Positions 16,609 through 23,855 of a DNA stretch of 64,000 nucleotides are shown piece after piece. Below the pieces are notes generated by a model. It was given only the letters and a program-made list of their open reading frames with translations, ran no database searches and was not told the origin of the DNA. Within the stretch, counting starts at the first letter, position 1; the number at the start of each line of letters is the position of its first letter. The position numbers were made by a program, and so were the translations under genes. Origin of the DNA: Pantoea sp. Cy-639 (lineage in GTDB: Bacteria > Pseudomonadota > Gammaproteobacteria > Pseudomonadales > Pseudomonadaceae); contig NZ_VWXI01000016.1 of the NCBI RefSeq assembly GCF_011752525.1, forward strand, positions 78,693-142,692, in the 5' to 3' direction.

Positions 16609-18144
16609 ATGCCAATTGAAACCAAGGTGCCTAGTCAGATTCCAACGAACCTGGAAGCCTGGATAAAGCTGCTCGACGGGGTTCGCGTACCGGTTCCGAA
16701 GGAAAGCCACGACCGCGTCCTGCAAGCCATCAATGATAGTCGACGCTCACTGCGCGACATCGCCGAGCTGATGCAGGACAGCCCCGCGCTGGTGCTGTGC
16801 GTGATGCGCGAGGCCAACCATTCGGCCAACGCCAGCCTGAGCGAGCCGGCCGAGAGCCTGGAGATCGCCCTCAACCGCCTTGGCCTGGCCCGTACCAGCC
16901 AATTGCTGGCACGCCTACCGTCGCTACCGGGGGACGACATCCCGCCAGTGCTGCGCCAGTTCCTGCTGATCAGCCAGCATGCCACCCAGCAGGCCAACGG
17001 CCTGTTCGCCAGCCGCCTGGCGCGCCTGTGGCAGGAAATCCACTGGGGCAGCCTGCTGTTCCTGTCACCCATGTGGCCACTGGCCCTGGCCTACCCCAAG
17101 CTCCTCGATACCTGGGAGCTGCGGGTCATCCACAAAGGCGAGGACGCCGCGGTGGTCGAGCAGGAGCTGTTCGGCGTGCGCCTGATGCTGCTGTGCCAGC
17201 GCCTGGCCGAGCACTGGCGCCTGCCCGAGTGGGTCACCCAGGGCTATCGCCTGTTGCTCGAGGAACGCGAGCAACTGGCCCAGGTGCTGAGCATCGCCCG
17301 CGAACCGGACCCGCTCCAGCAACAGCAGCGCCTGGACGACGAGCCGGCACTGCGCCGCTGGTTCAACCAGCCACCCAACACCGTGCTGCTGGCCAACGGC
17401 CTGGCCCTGGCCGCCCAGGTCGGCTGGGACAACCCGCACCTGCTGCGCTGGCAACTGCTCACCGCGCTGTACCTGCAGACCACCCTCGACGACGTTCAGC
17501 AGCAGGTCCACCAGCAAGCCGCGGCGAGCGCCCGCCACCATGCCCGTCACGCGCTGTTCCACCCGGCCGAGGCGCTGATCTGGCCCTGGCATCAGCGCCG
17601 TCCACATCCGGACATGCTCACCCCGCCGCCACCGAGCACCGAGGATCTTGGCCGCTGGCGCAAGCTGTGCCAGGAACTGCTGGCCCAACCCAGCCCCTTC
17701 ACCAACACCGTGCACCTGGCTACCCAGGCCCGCGAAGCCCTGCTGGCCTGTGGCATGCAACGTGTGATGCTGCTGAGCCTGGACAAGGCCAGCGACTACC
17801 TGCGCGTGCAGCAGACCGCCGGCTTGCCGAAAGAGGCCGGGGCCATCGCCTTGCCAGTAGCGCAGAACCGGCTGTTGCAAAAACTCATGGAAAAGGCCGG
17901 GCAACTGCGTCTTACACCGGATAACCACGCCCAGTTCAGCGCCTTGCTGCCGGCACCGCTGCGCGCGTTCTTTCGCAGCGAGCACCTGCTGCTGCGCTCA
18001 CTGGCCGTCGCCGATCAAGTGTTGATGCTGGTGGTGGCAGACCAGGACGGCAAGCCACTGGCCGATGTCAGCGTGCAGGCCTTCGGCAAGACCGCGCAAT
18101 GCATCGAGCGCGCACTGACGCTGTTCGCCACCCGCAACGCCTGA
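16609..18144 (+). CDS. HDOD domain protein
   Basis: 511 residues from ATG 16609 (MPIETKVPSQIPTNLEAWIK); longer in-frame starts reach 16525 but overlap the motA promoter region. Residues about 20-220 form an HDOD domain (VPVPKESHDRVLQAINDSRRSLRDIAELMQDSPALVLCVMREAN...), a catalytically dead relative of HD hydrolases used in signalling scaffolds. No HD or GYP motif is present. The C-terminal third (about 370-510) could be a GAF-like fold, judged only from its hydrophobic pattern. Next to motAB, and in the same direction as rhdA 44 bases away. A signalling role is inferred from the domain only. Confidence 0.8.
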   Translation: MPIETKVPSQIPTNLEAWIKLLDGVRVPVPKESHDRVLQAINDSRRSLRDIAELMQDSPALVLCVMREANHSANASLSEPAESLEIALNRLGLARTSQLLARLPSLPGDDIPPVLRQFLLISQHATQQANGLFASRLARLWQEIHWGSLLFLSPMWPLALAYPKLLDTWELRVIHKGEDAAVVEQELFGVRLMLLCQRLAEHWRLPEWVTQGYRLLLEEREQLAQVLSIAREPDPLQQQQRLDDEPALRRWFNQPPNTVLLANGLALAAQVGWDNPHLLRWQLLTALYLQTTLDDVQQQVHQQAAASARHHARHALFHPAEALIWPWHQRRPHPDMLTPPPPSTEDLGRWRKLCQELLAQPSPFTNTVHLATQAREALLACGMQRVMLLSLDKASDYLRVQQTAGLPKEAGAIALPVAQNRLLQKLMEKAGQLRLTPDNHAQFSALLPAPLRAFFRSEHLLLRSLAVADQVLMLVVADQDGKPLADVSVQAFGKTAQCIERALTLFATRNA

Positions 18145-18188
18145 CCCTTGCGCTACAATCGCCCCTCTTTCCACCCTGGAGAACGTGG

Positions 18189-18998
18189 ATGACTGACTTT
18201 TCCGGCCTGCCCCTGGTGATCGAGCCCCAGGACTTGCTGCCGCGCCTGGATTCGCCGCAACTGATCCTGGTCGACCTGACCAGCGCCAATCGCTATGGCA
18301 GCGGGCATGTCCCCGGGGCCCGCTTCGTCGATCCCAAGCGCACCCAGCTAGGCCAGCCGCCGGCGCCAGGCCTGTTGCCAGCCCGGGCCGATCTGGAAAA
18401 ACTGTTCGGCGAGCTGGGCCATCGCGACGACGCGGTCTACGTGGTCTACGACGACGAAGGTGGCGGCTGGGCCGGACGCTTCATCTGGCTGCTCGACGTG
18501 ATCGGCCACAAGGCCTACCACTACCTGAACGGCGGTATCCAGGCCTGGCCGGCGGACCAGTTGTCCAGCGACACGCCCGCAAACGCCGGTGGCCCGGTCA
18601 GCCTGCAGTTGCACCCGGAGCCGACCGCCACCCGCGAGTACATCCAGAGCCGCCTCGGCGCTGCCGACCTGGTCATCTGGGATGCCCGCGGGCCGCTGGA
18701 ATACAGTGGCGAGAAAGTACTGGCCGCCAAGGGCGGACACATTCCCGGCGCGATCAACTTCGAGTGGACCGCCGGCATGGACCTCAACGACCACCTGCGT
18801 ATCCGCAAGGACATCGCCAAAGTCCTGCAAGATCTGGGCATCACCCCTGACAAGGAAGTGATCACCCACTGCCAGACCCACCACCGCTCCGGCTTCACCT
18901 ACCTCGTGGCCAAAGCCCTCGGCTATCCACGGGTCAAGGGTTATGCCGGTTCCTGGGGCGAATGGGGCAACCACCCCGACACGCCCGTAGAAGTTTAA
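18189..18998 (+). CDS. rhdA: Thiosulfate sulfurtransferase (rhodanese) RhdA
   Basis: 269 residues from ATG 18189, with GGAG eleven to eight bases upstream. Two tandem rhodanese domains. The second holds the active-site loop CQTHHRSG with the persulfide-forming Cys, identical to that known for Azotobacter vinelandii RhdA. It moves sulfane sulfur from thiosulfate to cyanide or other thiophilic acceptors; in pseudomonads it is linked to cyanide detoxification. It is followed nine bases later by psd, a conserved pairing. Confidence 0.95.
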   Translation: MTDFSGLPLVIEPQDLLPRLDSPQLILVDLTSANRYGSGHVPGARFVDPKRTQLGQPPAPGLLPARADLEKLFGELGHRDDAVYVVYDDEGGGWAGRFIWLLDVIGHKAYHYLNGGIQAWPADQLSSDTPANAGGPVSLQLHPEPTATREYIQSRLGAADLVIWDARGPLEYSGEKVLAAKGGHIPGAINFEWTAGMDLNDHLRIRKDIAKVLQDLGITPDKEVITHCQTHHRSGFTYLVAKALGYPRVKGYAGSWGEWGNHPDTPVEV

Positions 18999-19007
18999 GG
19001 ACGCACC

Positions 19008-19871
19008 ATGAAATCCCGTCTGTTCATCATCAGCCAGTACCTGCTGCCGCACCACCTGCTGTCACGGCTGGCCGGCTGCGTCGCCGAATGCCGCGCACGC
19101 TGGTTCAAGAACGCCTTCACCGCCTGGTTCGCCAAGCGCTACCAGGTGAACATGTCCGAGGCGCTGGTCGAGGACCTCACCGCCTACGAACACTTCAACG
19201 CCTTCTTCACCCGTGCCCTGAAGCCCGGCGCCCGCCCGCTGGACGAGACCCCCGGCGCCATCCTGTGCCCGGCCGACGGCGCGGTCAGCCAACTCGGCCC
19301 GATCGAGCATGGCCGCATTTTCCAGGCCAAGGGCCACAGCTTCAGCGCCCTGGAACTGCTCGGCGGCGACCCGGCCCTGGCGGCCCCATTCATGGGCGGC
19401 GAGTTCGCCACCATCTACCTGTCGCCCAAGGACTACCATCGCGTGCACATGCCGCTGGCCGGCACCCTGCGCGAGATGGTCTACGTGCCTGGCCGGCTGT
19501 TCTCGGTCAACCAGACCACCGCGGAAAACGTGCCCGAGCTGTTCGCCCGCAACGAGCGCGTGGTCTGCCTGTTCGACACCGAGCGCGGCCCGATGGCCGT
19601 GGTGCTGGTCGGCGCGATGATCGTGGCCTCGATCGAGACCGTCTGGGCCGGCCTGGTCACTCCGCCGAAGCGTGAGCTGAAGACCTTCCGCTACGACGAA
19701 GCCAGCCGTGCGCCGATCCACCTGGAGAAAGGCGCCGAGCTGGGACGCTTCAAGCTGGGTTCGACGGCAATCGTGCTGTTCGGGCCAGAGCAGGTGAAGT
19801 GGGCCGAGACCCTCGGCGCAGGCTCCGCGGTGCGCATGGGCGAGCTGCTGGCAGTGCCTTCCCAGGCCTGA
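19008..19871 (+). CDS. psd: Phosphatidylserine decarboxylase proenzyme
   Basis: 287 residues, with AAGGA upstream of the ATG. It converts phosphatidylserine to phosphatidylethanolamine at the inner membrane. Motifs: CPADGAVSQLGPIEHGRIFQ, YHRVHMPLAGT, and the self-cleavage motif LGST near residue 248, where the Ser becomes the pyruvoyl cofactor of the alpha chain. Length and order match the class I enzyme of E. coli (322) with a shorter C-terminus. It ends at a strong terminator before the convergent serB. Confidence 0.97.
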   Translation: MKSRLFIISQYLLPHHLLSRLAGCVAECRARWFKNAFTAWFAKRYQVNMSEALVEDLTAYEHFNAFFTRALKPGARPLDETPGAILCPADGAVSQLGPIEHGRIFQAKGHSFSALELLGGDPALAAPFMGGEFATIYLSPKDYHRVHMPLAGTLREMVYVPGRLFSVNQTTAENVPELFARNERVVCLFDTERGPMAVVLVGAMIVASIETVWAGLVTPPKRELKTFRYDEASRAPIHLEKGAELGRFKLGSTAIVLFGPEQVKWAETLGAGSAVRMGELLAVPSQA

Positions 19872-19885
19872 ACCTGACGCCATGC

Positions 19886-19913
19886 AAAAGGCCCTGCAGA
19901 TGCAGGGCCTTTT
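19886..19913. terminator. Bidirectional terminator between psd and serB
   Basis: AAAAGGCCCTGCA and TGCAGGGCCTTTT form a 13-bp inverted repeat whose A and T ends make it work in both directions. It lies between two convergent genes. Confidence 0.9.
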
Positions 19914-19962
19914 CGTTTGTGTCGCTATCTGACGCAACGCTCGCAGCAGGCGTCAGCGGGAC

Positions 19963-21177
19963 TCAACTGCGCGTGTCACGATCGCGCACGCCAAGCAGGT
20001 ACAGCACACCATCCAGGCCAAGGGTCGAGATGGCCTGCTTGGCCGACTGGCGTACCAGCGGCTTGGCGCGGAAGGCTACACCCAGGCCGGCCAGGGACAG
20101 CATCGGCAAGTCGTTGGCGCCGTCGCCGACAGCGATGGTCTGCTCCAGTTGCAGGCCCTCTTCGCTGGCCAGTTGCTGCAGCAGGTCGGCCTTGCGCTGG
20201 GCATCGACGATCGGCTCGACGGCAACGCCGGTCACCTTGCCGTCGACCACTTCCAGTTCGTTGGCGAACACGTAGTCGATCCCCAGACGCGCCTGTACCT
20301 GCCTGGCGAAGTAGGAGAAGCCACCCGACAGGATCGCCGTCTTGTAGCCCAGGCGCTTGAGCTCGGCGAACAGATGCTCGGCCCCCTCGGTCAGGCGCAG
20401 CGAGGCGCCGATCTGATCGAGCACGCTCACGTCCAGGCCCTTGAGCAGCGCCATGCGCTCCTTGAAGCTGGCGCGAAAATCCAGTTCGCCACGCATGGCG
20501 CGCTCGGTGATCGCCGACACCTGCTCGCCGACGCCCGCGGCCTTGGCCAGCTCATCGATCACTTCGGCCTCGATCAGCGTCGAGTCCATGTCGAACACTG
20601 CCAGACGGCGGTTGCGGCGGAACAAGTCGTCACGCTGGAAGGCGATATCGATGTTCAGCTCCTCGGACAAGGCGAAGAACGCCGCACGCAGGCCCTGGGC
20701 ATCGCCTGGCTCGCCACGCACGGAAATCTCCAGTGCGGACTTGCCCTTGCCGGCCGGGGCGTCCAGCGCCACGCGGGCCGAAAGGCGCTCGATGCGCTCG
20801 ATGGTCAGGCCGGACTGGCTGATGATTGCACTGACCCGCTGCAACTGCTCCGGCGTGACCCGGCGACTGAGCAGGGTCACGATATGGCGTGCCTCGCCCT
20901 GGCTGTCGGCCCAGTGCTGGTAGTCGGCCTCGGAGATCGGCGTGTAGCGCGCCTGCAGGTTCAGCTCATGAGCCTTGGACTGCACGCTCTGAAGCAGCGC
21001 GGTGGCCACTTCGTTGTCGGGAATGTCGACCAGAATGCCGAACGACAAGGTGCCGTGCATCACCGCCAGGCCAATGTCGAGGATGTTCACACCGCCCTGG
21101 AGCAGGACGCCGGTGATAGCCGCGGTAAGACCTGGACGGTCTTCACCAGTGATGTTGATCAGGACGATTTCGCGCAA
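19963..21177 (-). CDS. serB: Phosphoserine phosphatase SerB
   Basis: 404 residues from a TTG at 21177, which has GGAG seven bases upstream and gives the family N-terminus MREIVLINITGEDRPGLTAA. An ATG at 21210 would add eleven residues without family support or a ribosome binding site. It removes phosphate from phosphoserine in the last step of serine synthesis. Two N-terminal ACT domains (about 1-160) precede the HAD catalytic domain with nucleophile motif VFDMDSTLIEAEVIDELA, LSGGFSYF and GDGANDLPML. Divergent from the sensor-like gene at 21314. Confidence 0.96.
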   Translation of the reverse strand: MREIVLINITGEDRPGLTAAITGVLLQGGVNILDIGLAVMHGTLSFGILVDIPDNEVATALLQSVQSKAHELNLQARYTPISEADYQHWADSQGEARHIVTLLSRRVTPEQLQRVSAIISQSGLTIERIERLSARVALDAPAGKGKSALEISVRGEPGDAQGLRAAFFALSEELNIDIAFQRDDLFRRNRRLAVFDMDSTLIEAEVIDELAKAAGVGEQVSAITERAMRGELDFRASFKERMALLKGLDVSVLDQIGASLRLTEGAEHLFAELKRLGYKTAILSGGFSYFARQVQARLGIDYVFANELEVVDGKVTGVAVEPIVDAQRKADLLQQLASEEGLQLEQTIAVGDGANDLPMLSLAGLGVAFRAKPLVRQSAKQAISTLGLDGVLYLLGVRDRDTRS

Positions 21178-21313
21178 GACCGGGCTCCGACTTCGATGAA
21201 AAATGCGCATTCTACCGATTTTCCATGACCGTCGGGCACCAACGATACTTTGCCGACAAATCCGGGCTCGCTATACTGCGCAGCAACTTTCTCGCCACGA
21301 AGAGCCGCGCTCT

Positions 21314-22774
21314 GTGAACCGGCCCACGCCAGTCAAACCCGACAACTTCTTCCTGATGATCTACCGAGCCCTGAGCCAGCGCCGTATCCCCCTGGCCCTG
21401 CGTATCGCCAGCCACAACATCTTCCTGGTGGCCCTGGCCCTGGTGATCTACGCCTGCGTGATGGGCCTGCAGTTCAAGCAGGCCATGCACGAGCAGGCCG
21501 ATGCCGTGGGCCAGAGCCTGACCACGCAGACGGCCACCTCGGCCACCGAGCTGCTGGTGTCCAACGACATCCTCAGCCTCAACGTGCTGCTCGGCAACCT
21601 GGTGAAGAACCCGCTGGTGGCCCACGCCGCCATCTACAGCGTGGACAACCGCATCCTCGCCGAAGCCGGCCAGCGCCCGCGCAACAGCCTGCTGGGCGAT
21701 TCCGACGGCCTGTACCAGACCAAGATCACCTTCCAGGATGTGACCGCCGGGCAGTTGCGCATCAGCCTGGACATGAACCAGTTCCAGCAGCCGATGCTGA
21801 TCAGCCTGCAGAGCATGGGCATCCTGGCCGCCATCCTGCTGGCGCTCGCCCTGACCCTGAGCCTGCGCCTGGGCCGCTTCATCTCCACGCCGCTGCTGCA
21901 ACTGCGGGTATGGCTGCGTGACCCGCATCCCTACACGCCGGCGATCGAGCGCCAGGACGAGATCGGTGACCTGGCCCGCCAGCTGCACGCCCGCCTGGCC
22001 CCGCCACCACCACCGGAGCCCGAGGAAGAAGAGCAAGACGACTTCGACGACCTGCACGACGCCCAGCCGGCCCCCAAGCTGGCGCCGAAAGCCAAGGTCG
22101 TGGCCCAGGTACAGGACGAGCACGAGGACGACGACGCCTTCGCCGACCTGATGGAAGAACAGCCTGCGCCAGCCAAGCCGGTCGCCATCGAGTCCGACGA
22201 GCCGCAAAGCAGTGCCGTGCTGGCCGTGCAACTGGGCTCTCAGGAGCAACTGCGTCGCCTGCCGCGCACTCGCCTGACCGAGCTGCTGGAGCGCTACCGT
22301 GACTGCCTCGAGCAGGCCGCATCGCTGTACGAAGGGGAAATCCACACACTGAACGACGGCAGCACCCTGCTGTTGTTCCACAGCCGCGACTGCGGCGAGG
22401 ACTACCTGACCAACGCCATCTGCTGTGGCGAGCTGCTGCGCGCCCTGGGCCACGCCCTGCAGATCGAGGTCGCCGACAGCGGCATCACCCTCCAGTTGCA
22501 ACTGGGCCTGGTACTGGCCGACGACCTGCAAGGCATGGATCAGGTCGACCTGCTGATGACCGAACAGGCCCAGGACGCCCTGGCCCTGTCGCAGCACAGC
22601 CGCAACCTGCTGTTGGTGGAGCGCCGGATCAGCGACGACGCGTTGATCCGCCAGCGCGCACGCATCCGCCCGATCGCCAGCCCCGAAGGCGCCTGCTGTG
22701 TCGAGCGGCTGATGGAGCCCTACCCGTCGATGCTGGAACGCCAACTGGCGCGCATGCACGAACACCGGGCCTGA
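21314..22774 (+). CDS. AhpA/YtjB-type membrane protein with a cyclase-like C-terminal domain
   Basis: 486 residues from a GTG at 21314 (MNRPTPVKPDNFFLMIYRAL). Order: cytoplasmic N-terminus; membrane segment about 35-51; extracytoplasmic domain about 55-163; second membrane segment about 165-185; HAMP-like stretch to about 225; acidic Pro/Glu/Asp linker 230-298; C-terminal domain 300-455. The N-terminal half matches the SMP/AhpA-YtjB family, found next to serB in enterobacteria as well, where the protein is only about 214 residues. The C-terminal domain follows the class III nucleotide cyclase pattern: strand AVLAVQLG, helix LTELLERYRDCLEQAASLYEG, NDGSTLLLF in place of GDGxLAxF, and LQLQLGLVLADD. 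The first catalytic Asp is missing, so activity is doubtful. Function unknown; the cyclase comparison is my inference. Confidence 0.75.
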   Translation: MNRPTPVKPDNFFLMIYRALSQRRIPLALRIASHNIFLVALALVIYACVMGLQFKQAMHEQADAVGQSLTTQTATSATELLVSNDILSLNVLLGNLVKNPLVAHAAIYSVDNRILAEAGQRPRNSLLGDSDGLYQTKITFQDVTAGQLRISLDMNQFQQPMLISLQSMGILAAILLALALTLSLRLGRFISTPLLQLRVWLRDPHPYTPAIERQDEIGDLARQLHARLAPPPPPEPEEEEQDDFDDLHDAQPAPKLAPKAKVVAQVQDEHEDDDAFADLMEEQPAPAKPVAIESDEPQSSAVLAVQLGSQEQLRRLPRTRLTELLERYRDCLEQAASLYEGEIHTLNDGSTLLLFHSRDCGEDYLTNAICCGELLRALGHALQIEVADSGITLQLQLGLVLADDLQGMDQVDLLMTEQAQDALALSQHSRNLLLVERRISDDALIRQRARIRPIASPEGACCVERLMEPYPSMLERQLARMHEHRA

Positions 22775-22930
22775 CGATCCGTAGCAGCAGGCCTCTGAAA
22801 ACGGGCCTTGCGGGAACAGGCTTTGTGGGGGCGGGTCTTGAGCGGGCTTGCCCCGCAATAGCTTCCGGGAGCCTGCCGCCATGCGCGGCAAGCCCCTCGT
22901 ACATTGCCCTGCCCACTTGCGACACCCACA

Positions 22931-22958
22931 AAAAAGCCCGCATCGCTGCGGGCTTTTT
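22931..22958. terminator. Bidirectional terminator after the AhpA-like gene
   Basis: AAAAAGCCCGCA and TGCGGGCTTTTT form a 12-bp stem with a TCGC loop and T-runs on both strands. It separates two convergent genes. The preceding 22800-22880 stretch is GC-rich and REP-like but contains no gene. Confidence 0.92.
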
Positions 22959-22970
22959 CTTGTCTACGGT

Positions 22971-23681
22971 TCAGAACCGATAGACTTCCATGTCGGTACG
23001 GATCGGCGAAGCCATCGGAATCTTCGGTTTCTCCGGCTCCTTCTTCACCTGTACCGGCGCGGCCTGCCGACGTGGCGCTTCCTCGGCAACGGCCGGCTGG
23101 TTGGCCAGCGGCTTGACCGCGACACTCAGCTGTTCGGCCAGTTTCTGCAGCAGTTGCCCCTGGGCCTGGACCTGGGCCGACTCGCTGCCTTCGTGCGGCT
23201 GCTCGAGGTGGACGATGCGGTTGTCGCGCACCTTGCCACGACGGTCCAGGACACGCCATTGGGCATCGAGAATAGCGGGCTGGTTCTTGCCGGAATCCAG
23301 CCGGGTGATCGACAGCAGCACCTGCACGTCGGGAGTGAAACCGGCGGTTGCCGGCGCCAGCACGACGCGCTGGCTGTCCAGGCGCCAGGCCAGCTGGCGA
23401 ACCAGCAATTGATCGATATCCGACGAAAGGCTGCCGGCCCAACGACCGTCGGTCGCCGCAGTCAGGCTGCCATCGTTCTGGCGCTGCAGGAATGTTTCGC
23501 GTTGCAGGTAGTCGGCCACGGAAACGGGGCCAAGCACCACGGCCATACCCGACGCCTGCGAAGGCTGGCCGGGATCACCGCTGTCGAGCTGATAGAGGGC
23601 AACCGGCTGGTGCATGCTGCACCCGCTCAGGCCCAGCAGGCCAGTCATCAACAGCGCAAATGGAAGGCGCAGAAATCTCAT
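22971..23681 (-). CDS. PqiC-like ABC transport auxiliary lipoprotein
   Basis: 236 residues. A signal peptide ends in the lipobox LSGC with Cys21, so it is a predicted lipoprotein. The body matches the ABC_trans_aux (PqiC) family: VALYQLDSG, VVLGPVSVADYLQRETFL and WAGSLSSDIDQLLVRQLAWRL. Family members are outer-membrane partners of MCE-type lipid transporters. No pqiA or pqiB gene is near, so its partner is unknown. The C-terminal 50 residues are Pro/Lys-rich and end in METDIR-like charged sequence (IRTDMEVYRF). Upstream it is 174 bases from parC, with which it shares direction; a hairpin lies between. Confidence 0.82.
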   Translation of the reverse strand: MRFLRLPFALLMTGLLGLSGCSMHQPVALYQLDSGDPGQPSQASGMAVVLGPVSVADYLQRETFLQRQNDGSLTAATDGRWAGSLSSDIDQLLVRQLAWRLDSQRVVLAPATAGFTPDVQVLLSITRLDSGKNQPAILDAQWRVLDRRGKVRDNRIVHLEQPHEGSESAQVQAQGQLLQKLAEQLSVAVKPLANQPAVAEEAPRRQAAPVQVKKEPEKPKIPMASPIRTDMEVYRF

Positions 23682-23813
23682 TCATCCCATCCAGGCGGCC
23701 GTCACGGACTGACCGCAGTGATACTCGTGTAGATTCATACCGGCACTCGGCCACGCCGGCGCCGCGAGGGGCCTATCATCCGCGAAATGAAGGCCCGACT
23801 CCAGCATTTCCGC

Positions 23814-23842
23814 CTGAAACGGCGCTGAAAGCGCCGCTTCAG
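23814..23842 (-). terminator. Hairpin after parC
   Basis: CTGAAaCGGCGCT and AGCGCCGcTTCAG pair across a three-base loop, 14 bases past the parC stop. There is no clear T-run, so it is a likely 3'-end structure with uncertain termination. Confidence 0.55.
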
Positions 23843-23855
23843 AGATCTCGCACAC

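Noticed and set aside
21178..21210. Upstream ATG start for SerB
   Set aside because: It adds eleven residues not typical of the family and lacks a ribosome binding site; the TTG at 21177 has GGAG at good spacing.
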